From positions 53,749,401 through 53,813,400 of the forward strand of contig NC_133529.1 in the NCBI RefSeq assembly GCF_048544455.1: a stretch of 64,000 nt of DNA, given 5' to 3'. The translations under genes and the position numbers were made by a program. Position 1 is the first letter of the stretch, and each line of letters begins with the position of its first letter. This stretch comes from Silene latifolia (Eukaryota; Streptophyta; Magnoliopsida; Caryophyllales; Caryophyllaceae). The notes under the pieces are model-generated. The model was not told the DNA's origin, did no database searches, and saw nothing but the letters and a program-made list of their open reading frames with translations. Below, one piece after another: positions 11,138-23,321 of this stretch.

Positions 11138-12598
11138 TGATACGTGCATTTTATATAGACCTTTTTGGCCTCTTATGCACGCATTTCAATGTGATTTCTC
11201 GTAGTTTTGTATTGCAAAATGCCCCGAATAGTCTAATTTGGTTTGGTTTGCCTTAATTGCAGGAACAGACCCGAAAGTAGTAGAATCGTACCTTCCTCCA
11301 GTCCTTTTAGCATGCATTTATGGAGATGGAAGATTTGAAGCGGAAGTGTTATGCCTCGGGAAGCGTGAAGGAGTCTCGGAAGCTAACCTATGAAGAACAC
11401 GAGTTGTTTCAGTGGCTGCTTAGTCGATCGAATCTTTCTGTTTGATCGAGTGAAGATGGTGGTCAATAAATCTCGATCGAGTCCATGCTGAACTCGATCG
11501 AGTGGTATTGATTTGAAGATTCTCGATCGAGAGCTCTAACCGTTCGATCAAGAGGTTTGGCTGCAGATTTGCTCGATCGAAGAGATTGAAGTTCCTCGAT
11601 CGAATGGATTTCTATTTTACACGGGATTTTTATTTCGAGTTAGACTTGTTTAGTATCTTAGTTTTCTTTAATAAATATCTTCCCTATATAAGGGAAGACG
11701 TAATTAGGTTTAATTACTCTCTCTAATGCTTTTAACTACTCAGAAACTTAATTACTGCTTAGACACTTTCTCTCCTTCGTACGTTGCTTTTGTTCTATTG
11801 CCGGATCTCGAACTTTGTAATCTTTCTTATTCCCTTAATTCCATTTAATCTTTCTTTGCATCTCTAATCTCTATTCCTAATTGTTGTTTTAATTATTGTT
11901 GTTATAGTTTTCTGCAATTTCGTTCTCTTAATCCTTATATCATGTCTCTTGCTATTTCATCCATTGTTATTGTTTATTTCATCAAAAACATGAGTAGCTA
12001 AATCCCTTTATGTTAGGATTAGGGAAGCCATGGTAATGAATAAATGATGTTGTAAATAGGACAGATGGTTTGATTGTGAGAACTTTTTTATAACAATATA
12101 ATTGTAATCGTTTAGTTGAGTGCACGCTTCTAAGCAAGTTAATTCGGTTAAATTCAAACCTAGATCGAGAGATTGGAATGAATAGACCTGTTATGAACAG
12201 TGGACTACACCAATAAGGGCGAGAGCTAAGTTAGTTGTATTTTAGGGTAGAAAGTGGACCGAGAGGACCTTTCCTTACCCTTCTCACATTAGACCGTCTG
12301 AGCTATTTATGACTAAATTGATTAATTGCCATGGCGAACCGACTTCCTAACATTCTTCTCTTTATTTGATCACATCCTTATTTCTCTTTAATATCCTTAT
12401 TGCTCTTTTCTCTCTATCTTAATCTCATTTAGTAATTAGAAATCAAATCAAAGCACCTAGTTTGTTACCTGACGGACTAGATTAGCAGATATATAATAGC
12501 CTCCCTGTGGAGTACGATACACGACTTACGTCTACTATATTTTAGTTAAGCCGGTTGGTTTATTTTTGATAGGTTGCGACAGCCGTGTCAGTTGACAT
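11138..12598 (+). repeat. Element A right (3') LTR
   Basis: Starts TGATACGTGC after the polypurine tract and ends near GCGACAGCCGTGTCA. It is the complete version of the left copy, about 1.46 kb. The right end is set by the terminal CA and is approximate. It differs from the left LTR at roughly three in ten positions plus indels. Confidence 0.68.
11424..11604. repeat. TCGATCGA palindrome cluster 4 (right LTR of A)
   Basis: Six perfect TCGATCGA copies and two one-base variants (TTGATCGAG, TTCGATCAAG) in about 180 bp, at the same LTR position as cluster 1. The palindromes persist although the sequence between them has diverged strongly from the left LTR. Confidence 0.9.
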
Positions 12599-12727
12599 CT
12601 CCGGGGTAGTTATGCTAAAGCGAACACATTTTATATAATAAACGCCTTTAAATTTATTAGGGTAACCTTATCTTACATATAGTAAGTATTTCAATTTTTA
12701 TATTTGCAGGCGTTACACGAAGCCATT

Positions 12728-14276
12728 ATGGCTAAAATTAGGACTACAATGTCAACACTCAAAGTCACTGATTCGACTGCCTCTCCACCCAAAATTCAAG
12801 AGGTAGTAATAATTTGAAAAATAGATTGTGAGTTTTTCCTCTTTTTTTTTGGTTATTTAAATTATATATGACGTCTCGTGTAATGTATATATTTTTTTTT
12901 TCTAAATTGTAGACCAAGGTTAAATCAGACGACTTAAAATATAAGCCATCTACTTTTGCTGCACACAACACTGTTGTTCCTCTTAAACCTAAATATCACA
13001 CCGATGATTATAAGCAAAAACTGAATACTCCAACGTTCGTAGCTTTGCACCAGCTGGCTGAAAGGAAGGCAGCTACCGGGGATGTACTCATTATTGAGAT
13101 CGGAGAGGATGTTCTGGGCGAAGGTACAGCTGTTCTTATGGATGGGGAATCACTGTGTCAGTTTCTCGACCTTGACGAGTTAGATGTTATGCCCTTTGTA
13201 ATTTGGATGAAGTAAGTTTTTTAATAAAACTTGGCATTTGGTTTTACGAATAGTGATGTTTATTTAAATCATTAATGAAAATAACATTCTTCGTACCATT
13301 TGACGTAATAGATACGTGTGTACACACATCGCTGGGGGGAACTGTGTTTCTCATGACTACGGATTCGTGTCACCCGAATTGTTCTCTCAAAAGGTGATTG
13401 GATACACATATAGAGACCACATCGATAAAATTGCTGAATGGTTGAGGACGCCCAAAAGCCTATGGTTTGCCTCATACAATGAGAATCAGTATAGTACTTT
13501 ATTATAATGAATCACGATTCTATTCATTTATTAACACGCTTACATGCATGTAAATGAACTAACAGTTCAATTTTCAATATTTCATAGCAAGCATTGGCTG
13601 CTAACGGCAATCAATGTGACAAAAAGCATATTGTACTGGATTGACTCTTGCGGACATAGTCCCACTGAGAAATATGTAAAGATGATAACTGAGTAAGTTT
13701 ACAACCTTACATTATAATGTCAATTGTTATTGTATGACCTTTGAAGACTAGGCTCCTTTTAATGTCCCATCAATATTACTGAACGAAATGCTAATTATAA
13801 TTTCCTGTATATATTTATGAATTAGTGTGTTTCAAGCAATTGGAGCATCAAGTCCAACTTTTGTCACGATAAAAGTAAGTGTATTCTTAATAATTACTCC
13901 TATCATTTAATTTATGTTTATGCGAGAGGTTGATCTAATTTAGCTTATTTGTCTGTGATCTATATAATAGTCTCCTCTACAACCAGACGACAGACAATGC
14001 GCCTTTTACTGTTGTCGGTCCATGTGGGAGATTATCACCCGAAAATATACCAGCACAGAGTCACTGGTTAGTGTGTTTTAATAACTATTTCAAACATAAC
14101 TTAGGTTTAATTCTGTGTAATATTCAACTTATTCTGTCTATTTTGATTAAGTATCTTTTGATTTGTAGTTCCCACCTTCAATCAACAACAAAGACCCAAC
14201 CTATTCGAAGGAAGACATCGCCGACATGAGAAATAAGTGGGTCACTTATTTTCTTTCATTAACGGATGGTCAATAG
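12728..14276 (+). CDS. Ulp1-like (C48) cysteine protease of a CACTA element, seven exons
   Basis: I assembled seven exons: 12728-12802, 12913-13211, 13312-13488, 13588-13692, 13826-13874, 13971-14066, 14169-14276. All introns are GT-AG, phases match, and the product is 302 residues with no stop before TAG 14274. The C-terminal half has the Ulp1 papain-fold signature: His186-Trp (exon 4), Asp203 (YWID), Gln239 and Cys245 in LQPDDRQC, with the standard Gln-X5-Cys spacing. The Gly that usually follows the Cys is Ala. Such domains are common in plant CACTA and some MULE proteins; the real substrate is unknown. An acceptor (TTTGCAG) just upstream of 12728 suggests earlier exons are lost or lie beyond element A. 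The third intron donor (CA|GTATAG) is the weakest. Confidence 0.72.
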
Positions 14277-14840
14277 TCTGCTCATTATGTATGTGTGTAT
14301 ATATAGAGCCATGTGTAATTAGTTTTGGTCACTCTGTTTATAATATTTTGATGCTGGGTTGATTAGATCAATCTGTGTAATATTCTAATGTTGCAGGATT
14401 GAAATTTTGCAATCTTGCAATGCTTTGAAATGCTATTTTGCAAAAGTAGCATTTCAAATGAACCTCTACATCGCAAAAATTAGCATTTCAAATTTCTTTG
14501 AAAACTCGCTAAAAAATTTTTTCTTAAAAAATATTTATAAATTCGATTACGGTTAAAAATGAAACCGTGGTCAATAAATATATTGACAACGGTCGCATTT
14601 AAATAGAAACCTGTTGACATATTCATCCATAATATAACGGTTTAATAAGCTTAAACCGTTGTCGAATTCATGGCATTTAAAACGGTTTAATAAGCATAAA
14701 TTGTTGTCATATTTACTATTTTACATTAGTTGTGTTTCAGTAAAACCGTTGTCATAGATTTCTGTCGAGCATTCCAACTAATACTACCACGGTTTCTATT
14801 CTGTAGACAACGGTTTTTGAACCGTTCTTAATATTGTATT
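14277..14840. repeat. CACTA 3' subterminal repeats
   Basis: Non-coding tail of the CACTA. A perfect 12-bp-stem hairpin (TTTGAAATGCTA and its complement) lies at 14424-14458, with another copy of the arm near 14480. From about 14540 there are at least six copies, both orientations, of AAACCGTTGTC or GACAACGGTTT, the presumed transposase-binding subterminal repeats. The tract is cut at 14840 by the B LTR. Confidence 0.7.
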
Positions 14841-16054
14841 TGTTGGAGTTAGTTTCCTCCACAATAGTGCGTTTATATCATAGATCTCATTAAAGGAATA
14901 TCATCAGGGTATTTATTATATGATCTTCGTCAGTTGATTAACGTAAATCGATAACGGTTCGCTGACTAGAGTTTGACGTTATTGTCGTATGACAACTAAA
15001 GGAACAAACCCCAATTGACAACTAATTAATTGTATGAGATAAAATTTATTTAGTCCCTTGATTTATTGACTAAAACGTTAGTCGATCTTTTTAGAGAGAT
15101 TTCGAGTTGCGAACTCGAGGCGCGGCAGTTATTATTTAATTATGCGATAATTGAATAATAAATTTTATGAGATGGGTTTTAGTTAATTATTGGTTAATTC
15201 ACTAAAATTGTACTAATTGATTAATGCGATTAATATTAGTACGTAAATAATATGTGTAGCGGTATACGTATATTTACGGAGTGTTTTGGACAAATTTTAA
15301 TCGGGAAGCATTTAAACATAAAACGATGTCTAAAGTAAAATTTACACGTATTTGTGCGACAAATATAAGAACCAAATTGGACCCGTAAATGGGACATTTG
15401 ACCGTGAAATGGAGTGTAAATGGATGATTATAAACATAATCATTACACTCATACTTTTGTTCTTCCCAATCTTATTTGTTCTTTTCTATGGACAAATTGT
15501 ATTGGACATGGAAAATTGCAAAAAAAATCTCCACTCCTACACTCCACCTACCCGGCCACTCCCTCCTTTTACACTCCATATTTGTTCATTTTACACACGA
15601 CTTGAACATTGCATGTGAAAGAAAGTGTAAAACAATTACTTATCTCTCTAAAAATAATAAAATCATTTACTAAGAAAGTTAATAACCTAAAATATTTACT
15701 AAGAGTGTTAGTAATATTTTACATATTATCAAGGGTTGATTTTAACAAATATCTAGTTAGTATTTGTTAGATTTTTGGGTGTTTTGTTTTTGGGTGCTTC
15801 TTGAAGGAGATATTCTATTTGGATATTTGTACAAGGAGGATCTCCCGTTATTCTTAGCTCAAGATCAATCAAAATAGGAGGTCTTGATTGTGCCCATTTT
15901 ATTACCATCAACTCAATGTAAGAAATTCGATTTCCTCCGTCTTTATATTAATATGCTTTAATATTGCATGCATGTTACATAGATCACATAAACACAAATT
16001 ATGAGATAATTTGACATTTAATTAGAGTGTATAATTAGGATCTATGATCTTTCA
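14841..16054 (+). repeat. Element B 5' LTR
   Basis: 1214 bp, TGTTGGAG to ATCTTTCA, followed after two bases by the primer-binding site at 16057-16069. It lacks about 35 bp (around GTGACGGCGGTGATC) present in the right copy. Confidence 0.88.
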
Positions 16055-17986
16055 AGTGGTATCAAGAGCTAAGGCTTGTAATTTGCATGTTGATTTTTAG
16101 CATATTAAACAAATTATTAGATAATTTGGAAAAATCAAAAATGGTGTTAAAAGAGGTTTTAGCACGAGTTTTTTGGACATACATACCTACTGATCTTAAA
16201 AGGTTTGTGGTAAAATTTGGTGACTTGTGAAGTTATTTTTCTATTTTTAATGATTTTTGTAGAAAACCGAGTCAAATATGGCGTACTTTGGTTAAGAGTT
16301 AACTAAAAATAGTTAAATGTTGATTCGGGTCATGAAATTTTTATATTGTTTCATATATATTTTCTACAGATTGTATGTAAAATTTTGAAGGTTGGTTTGA
16401 AGTTTTGCATATTTATTGATTTTATGAGATAAAAATCGATAAAAGTGAAGTATTTTAATCATATATTTGAAACTAATGTTTTTGCCCTATATAAATTTAT
16501 ATACATTCAAAAATATGTTTTAAAATTTAAAATGTATTTTCACCTTGTTTTGATGTTTATTGGTTTTAATGGTTAAAAACCGATAAATATCGATCTTTTT
16601 CTTCATAAAATTTATTCAAAATTTTTGTGGCAATTTTTTGGTCTTTTGGTGTTATTGGGAGTGTTCCAGAATACTAAAAAATTTTATTTTTATTTTTTGG
16701 TAATATTTATAATTATTTTGGATTTATTACTTAAAAGATATGATTTTATCGATTAAATTAGCAAATAACACCAAATCAAACTAATTATTCATCATCAAAT
16801 TAGTGAGGACTAAATTTTGAGGTCCAAAACAGTTTGGACAATTAGTTTGAACTTAAATAAGATTTAAGTGTTAAGTATTTATTTTTAACAAGTTAAAAAT
16901 CGATTAAATCCACAAAACCGAGCAAGATACCAACGATTGAGCGATAGGGCGATTTTGGCATCATTTTACAGCATTTTTAATCATATTTATTTATGTTGAA
17001 TTAACTAATGTCATTTATTTAAAGTATTTATTTGTTGTACCTAGTACGGCCTAGTTATTTTAATCGTTATTACCCGAAATGAATGGGAATAGCGATTTGT
17101 TTGTAATTTAAATACGATCTCGTATCATCGGTTTGTAATTAATTAATAGTTTTATTTATTTTATTAATTAATGTATAATAGGAATAGCTATGTAATTTGA
17201 TTGTAATAGTTATTTTTGCCGGCGTTTTCAAAAGACGGATTTACATCGAGACGGAGTCTATTTTTGGAAAGGTGTTCCAAATCCCACAAGAAGGAGCCAC
17301 TTTTCGAATGAAGAGGCAAGGGACAAGGAGTTGGTTTTCGATATGTAATAGTCTAGTTATTTTTAACTAGGAGGCCATACTAGGATTATTCATATGCTTG
17401 CTTGCTCTTATTTTTCCGCGCTTGCCAAAATCGTCATTCACATGCATTTCATTTTCGTGGTTGTCAATTCACGTCATTTACATTCACCGACTTAGTTCAC
17501 TTATAGGGAATTTATGACTAAATTGACAAGGTCTCTCACATAACTAAAATTGAGATTAGCCTTACCAATTAGTAACACCTATGAATCCCTTGTTCATTAG
17601 AGCCACGCTCGCCCAAACGGGGTGTTCTCTTTTTACCTCGGGTAAGTAGGGTGATAAAAGGTTATCACGCGTTAAACTTGGTTGGACTCAGAGGGATATT
17701 AAGACGTTCTTGTATTCCGGGACTAGTAGATGGATTTAAGGAAATCCGTCAACCGAGAGTTCTAGAGGTAGAATTAGTCAAACGTTAACTTACCGAATTT
17801 ACACGATTATGGGATGTTTTGCCCAAGCGATGCTCATTTTTGTTTAAAAACAGATCTTACAATCGTTTATATAATTTAGTGGGAGATCATTATATAAATG
17901 TTAAAAATTGTTAAACATATTTCACAAGTAATTTTAAAACAATGAATGCTAATATTTCGTTGTTTGTTGTAGCATTTTAATTCGCA
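16055..17986 (+). other. Element B primer-binding site and long 5' leader
   Basis: TGGTATCAAGAGC (16057-16069) resembles the initiator-Met tRNA primer site of copia elements. About 1.9 kb of AT-rich leader follows, with no credible ORF, before the gag ATG at 17987. Confidence 0.75.
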
Positions 17987-18846
17987 ATGGCAACTTCATC
18001 AACTCCATCGACTACTTCACTAGGCAAAGATTCATGGCTAAGGTCCGTAATGGATAAATGTACCTTAAAAGATGACGGTAGTAACTTTCTTGAATGAGAA
18101 TCCAACATCAAAAGCGCCGCGTTGTCCGACAACATACTTGCTTACTTGACCGATGCCCCTCCTATCGAGCCCGGTTCAAAGGCTTCATCAGCGGTGCAGA
18201 CCGCCTATGATGACTATATAAGGATGTCCAATGATATCAAAAATGTTTTGATATGGTAGATGTCCCCAAGTCTCAAGCTTTCATGCATTTCTTTGAATGC
18301 GTACGAGATATTCACTCGTATGACTACTATGTTTTCACAAACACCCAAAGTCCGCCAATACGAAGCGACGACACGCTTCTTTGAAGCAAAGCTTGAGAGG
18401 GGCCAAAAGGTTGGTCCCCATGTACTAAAAATGGTCGAATATGTTGACATCCTAGAGCGTCTAGGGTGTAAAATTCCTAAAACTCTTGTGGTGGATCCTC
18501 CACTCACTTCCTACCAAGTTTGCCCACTTTAGGGTAAACTATTACATGAATGGCATGGATAAGAGTTATCATGAAACTCATGCACTCCTCACCCAAGCGG
18601 AGAGAGATATGGAAGATAGTGGGAGTGAGAAAGGGGATGTTCTCAATATGAAGTTAAAAAACATGTCCCTTGGAGTTAAGAAGGGAAATGGGAAAGAAAA
18701 GTCCCAATTCAAGAAATCGTCAAAGAAACAAGACAAGGGAAAGGGGAAAGCCGTTGAGAATGGCAAACCGAAGGAAAAGAATGTCAAACTCTCTGAGGCC
18801 GAATGTTTTCATTGTAATGGGAAGGGACATTATATGAGGAGTTCCC
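17987..18846 (+). pseudogene. Element B gag
   Basis: Copia gag starting MATSSTPSTTSLG at ATG 17987. In-frame stops at 18095 (TGA) and 18257 (TAG) and a frameshift around 18490-18530 break it. The capsid-like core (NAYEIFTRMTTMFSQ, HVLKMVEYVDILERLG, VNYYMNGMDKSYHE) is clear, followed by a Lys-rich stretch. The knuckle CFHCNGKGHYMRSSP has lost its last Cys (now Ser), so it would not bind zinc normally. Confidence 0.8.
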
Positions 18847-18899
18847 CCAAATACTTGGAGGACCTCAAGGAAGGGCGTGTGACGCCTATTGGTATGATT

Positions 18900-21322
18900 T
18901 CCTATCTCTATGTGATAGACGTTAATTATGCTTGCACTTCCACTTGGGTATTAGATACCGGATATGGCTCTCACCTTTATAATCATTTGCAGGGTTTAAG
19001 GGACGTGCGAGCTCTAGCAAAAGGTGATATGGATCTCCGCATAGGCAATGGAGCTAGAGTAGCGGCCATTTCCGTAGGGACCTATGTACTCACTTTAGCT
19101 AGTGGTTTAGAGTTGTTTTTAAATAAGTATTATTTTATACCAACTTTAACCAAGAACATCATCTCCATTTCCGTGTTAGACGCAGAAGGCTTTTGTTTTA
19201 TGATTAAGAATAATAGTTGTACTTTTTCATTGAATGATTTGGTTTATGGCAAGGCCATTTCATTTGGAGGTATTTATGTTTTAAATGATGTTAATAACGT
19301 TTATTATGTGGAAACCAAAAAGCTCAAAACGAGTGTACCAAATGAATCCTACCTTTGGCATTGTCGTTTAGGTCACATAAACGAAAGACGCATTAAGAGA
19401 CTTGCTTCATCAAAAGTGCTCAAACCATTTGATTGCGAATCTTATGGTATATGCGAGTCTTGCCTTTTAGGCAAGATGACTCGTGCACCTTTTGCGGGAA
19501 AAGGGACACGAACAAGTGAGGTTTTGGCTTCATATATACGAATGTGTGTGGACCATTAACCATTACCGCTAGAGGAGGTTTTCACTACTTCATTACTTTT
19601 ACTGATGATTTGAGTAGATATGGGTATATCTACTTGATGAAGAACAAGAGTGGAGCTTTTTACAAGTTCAAAGAGTTTCATAATGAAGTAGAGAACCAAT
19701 TGGATAAAAAGATTAAGACCCTACGATCCGATCGTGGTGGTGAATACCTAAATTCTGAATTTGATTCACACCTAAAAGATTGTGGTATAGTATCACAATT
19801 AACTCCTCCTGGCACACCACAATTAAATGGAGTAGCCGAAAGGAGAAACCAAACTTTATTAGATATGGTTCGGTCTATGGTGAGTCTAACCGAGCTTCCT
19901 GATTCTTTTTGAGGTTTTGCCCTCTTGTCTGCAATATTTTCACTAAATAGAAGCCCGACTAAAGCGGCCGATAAGACTCCATATGAGATATGGACAGGGA
20001 AAGTCCCTCATTTGTCATTCATGCGCATTTGGTGTTGCGAAGCGTACGACAAGATCAAGTCTGACAATAAACTTGCACCTAGGTCTGACAAATGTCTTTT
20101 TGTAGGATATCCAAGGGAAACACCTGGATATTACTTCTACAATAAAAACGAGAACAAAGTGTTTGTGGCTTGTGATGCTGTCTTCCTAGAAAAAGAGTTT
20201 ATTTCTAGAAGACAGAGTGGGAGAAAATTTGAACTTGACGAGGTTCCAGAGCCACAAACCGAGAATGAGGTAGAGGAGAACGTGGAGGATAACGTTCCCT
20301 CCTCCTCTGAAACGGTAATTGTTCCTAGAAAGTTAAGTCATATTTCTAATACACCTGACCGCTACCTTGGCAACATCGAAGAGGATGGTGTTTTATTACT
20401 TTTGGAATGTAATGAACCCACTACCTACAAATTGGCCATGTCTAGTCCCGACTCCTCACATTGGCTAAAAGCCATGCGGTCCGAAATGGATTCCATGTAC
20501 GAGAACCAAGTACGGGACTTGGTGGATTTACCTGAGGGAGTGCGACCCCTTTAGTGTAAATGGATATATAAAATTAAGCTCGGCGTAGATAAACATATAG
20601 ATGTTTACAAAGCTAGATTAGTGGCAAGCGGTTTCCTCCAAGTTCATGGTCTACACTATGACGAAACCTTTGCTCCAGTCGCTATGCTTCGGTCTATTAG
20701 GATAATCTTAGCGGTTGCCGCGTTTTATGACTATGAAATTTAGCAAATGGATGTCAAAACCGCCTTCTTGAATGGGATTCTAGAAGAGGAAGTGTACATG
20801 ACACAACCTGAAGGTTTTATGGATACATCTAACCCTAAGAAGGTGTGTAAGCTTAAGAAGTCCATCTATGGTCTTAAGCAAGCATCTCGGAGTTGGAATC
20901 ATCGCTTTGATCAAGTTATTAAACAATACGGTTTCACTCGATGTGTTGAAGAACCGTGTTTGTACATGAAGTTTAGTGGGAGTAAGGTTGATTTCCTTGT
21001 CTTATATAAGGAAATATCGGGAATGATATTCCATCTATCACTTCCGTTAAGGAGTAGCTAGAGAATCACTTCCAGATGAAGGACTTGGGAGAGGCACAAC
21101 GAATATTGGGTATCCGGATCTATAGAGATAGGTCCAAGAGGATACTAGCATTGAGCATGACAAGTCGTTATCAAGACAAGCCCGGTTAGAGTCACTGGAT
21201 AGCCGTAAAGAACATCCTTAAGTACTTGAGAAGGACTAAGGATTCGTTCTTAGTGTTTGGAGGAGAAACTGAGTTGCATGTAAGAGGTTACACGGACGCA
21301 AGTTTCCAAACCGATCGGGATG
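18900..21322 (+). pseudogene. Element B pol (protease, integrase, RT), interrupted
   Basis: Protease core is TWVLDTGYGSHLYNHLQGL, with Tyr replacing the usual Ala or Cys. The pre-integrase zinc motif is LWHCRLGHINERRIKRL with CESCLLGKM. A frameshift follows near 19545. Integrase (FTDDLSRYGYIYLM, LRSDRGGEYL, TPQLNGVAERRNQTLLDM) and RT ([32 protein letters not shown]) share one frame with stops at 19910 (TGA), 20552 (TAG), 20744 (TAG) and 21059 (TAG). The YVDD block of RT is missing: the frame turns to LYKEISGM after 20995. RNase H begins (GYTDASFQTDRDD) and is split at 21327 by C. Confidence 0.85.
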
Positions 21323-21327
21323 ATCTG

Positions 21328-23213
21328 TGTTGAACCATATAGATATATATGTTTATGTTTTTATGATGTCAAGAGTGCTTTACTTTCTATATACTCGTTG
21401 CGCGTAATTGTTTGTTTAGTCTTTTAGATTGGACTTACTAATCGCAAGCATTAAGGAATTGTGATGGAAGTATGATGCGTTTATATTATGATCAAGCCCT
21501 CAATCAAGGATCAAGATATTGAAGAATTATTCAAGCATTCATGAGAAGATGAAGCTCAATTAAAGATTGATCAAGCTTGAATAATGAAGTAGCCTACACT
21601 CGAAGATCTCCTAACGAAGATTAGAATAGCGTAGGTGATTATCTCGTAATGGTAACGTAAGAATGGACTTCTTACATTGGTAAAGTTATGGCCTCACAGC
21701 TATAACATTACTTATATAAGAGCTCAATGTTATAGCTCTTCTACTATAACATTGAGATGTGAAGTTTATAAAACACACGACAAAATAGTTTTAAAATCGT
21801 TTTTGGAAAACCGTTTTAAATGTTTTAGTAAAAGTATTTATTTTATAAGGGAGCTTATTTTAATATTGGGTATGGTTGTACTATGAGCTTATAATTAGTA
21901 ATTATGATTGAATCAACTTGTGAGTTGAGGCATCTTGCTAATTAGGGTTTCTAGTTTCTACATACTCTAAAATACCCTAAACCTAATTTATCTTACCTAG
22001 GGTTTTCGTGAAAGAGGATTGGGCTTATGAGTCGTTTATTCCTCATACACGGTTACTCTTTGCACAAGTTAGGGTTTTAGGTAAATCTTTATAATATTTG
22101 ATTAGAGATTTAATATCTCTTCTATATTATTTTGATTTATTCTTTCCTAACTTATAAGATATTATTTTTGTAAAGATAGAAGGAAAAGATTGAGTAAATC
22201 TTTAAAATAATATTTGATTAGAGATTTGTTATCTCTTTATTATTTGATTTATTCCTTTCTATTTTATAAAAATATTAGGGATGAATAGTGCTGTGTGAAT
22301 AGTACCCGTGAATAGTGCCGTGTGAATAGTAAATGTGAATAGTACTTTCCTTCTTGCACAATAAGTCTTTGCTTGGATAAGGGTTAAGGTATTAGGATAA
22401 TATTTATTAGAGATTTCTTTATCTCCTTATATTATCTTTCCTAATCTCCAAGGTATTGGTGAGTTGTTAAGATAGGAAAATATTATTTATTAAGGCAAGT
22501 CTTGGAAAAGAATTAAGGAAAGATTTAACCTAATTCCTTCATGCTTTACAAGACACCACACGGCATCTAGGGTTTTAGAAAACCGAAACCCTTGCTCCTC
22601 TTTTACTATAAATACTCCATACTTTACATCATTAAAAGTTAAGACCTTTGAGAATAACTTTCATATATTTTCACAAAACAAAAACCGTGTTTTAAAGCAA
22701 GAAAACCGTTTTGTTTATTTTCGAAAAAGGTCGTGTGAATTATAAACTTGTGCATTCGTTCTTTCATTATCGTTATAAGATAATAGTGCTATAATTGATT
22801 TCTTACTTGTTCATTAACGTGAACCATTGTTAGAATCATTAGTGCTTTCTTATTAGCGTAAGTTAGTCACTCGAGTATTTATCGGTACTCATTGAGTTAC
22901 AGCTAGAGTTAGTTGTACGAGTTGGGTTAGTAAATTTGTAATCCGTAGAAAGGTACTAAATTTATTAATCGAGAATAGTGGACGTAGGTTTCGACTTGTG
23001 AAACTGAACCACTTCAAAAATCCGTGTGTCTCTCTTTCTTTCGTTTATTTGCTTTCTTTTAATTCGTAAATTAGTTAATTAGTTAAAGTTTAATCAATAA
23101 ACTTTAAATAATTAATTATACATACATAATCGAAAAAGCTTTCAAAAGTTTTAAATCCTCAATTCACCCCCCCCCCCCCCCCTCTTGAGTATTTTGGATC
23201 AATAGACTCTTCA
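21328..23213 (+). repeat. Element C 5' LTR
   Basis: Contains a hairpin with a perfect 13-bp stem (CTCAATGTTATAG, 8-base loop, 21723-21756), preceded by a TATATAAG box and another copy of the arm at 21698. A TATA-like CTATAAATACT near 22610 and repeats of GTGAATAGT near 22285-22345 may belong to the promoter. A poly-C run lies at 23167-23182. Confidence 0.92.
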
Positions 23214-23215
23214 AT

Positions 23216-23227
23216 TGGTATCAGAGC
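23216..23227 (+). other. Element C primer-binding site
   Basis: TGGTATCAGAGC, two bases after the LTR. It is complementary to the 3' end of initiator-Met tRNA, as in most plant copia elements. Confidence 0.85.
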
Positions 23228-23321
23228 CTCGTGCTCTTGATTGCCTAACCGCAAAGAGGCTGATCTATCTTGTTTTTCATTTATCTTATCGTTTTATATT
23301 CCGCTGCCTATCACGTGATAA

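Larger units (their letters stand above)
2811..12598 (+). mobile_element. Element A: Athila-like Ty3/gypsy element, deleted or chimeric
   Basis: LTR-like sequences starting TGATACGTG lie at 2811 and 11138, the second preceded by a purine tract (TTGGGGAGATT). Between them are Athila/Tat-type gag, protease and an ATHILA ORF-1-like gene. No RT, RNase H or integrase is present between protease (ends 6591) and that ORF (starts 7747), and no primer-binding site follows the left LTR. The LTRs are only roughly 70% alike by eye. No 5-bp duplication is visible: CCAC precedes 2811 and GTTGA follows 12598. Left and right flanks belong to different elements (F and the CACTA). It cannot move on its own. 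Confidence 0.75.

Noticed and set aside
21960..22080. Telomere-like CCCTAAACC and AGGGTTTT motifs
   Set aside because: Isolated short matches within the C LTR, not tandem telomeric repeats.
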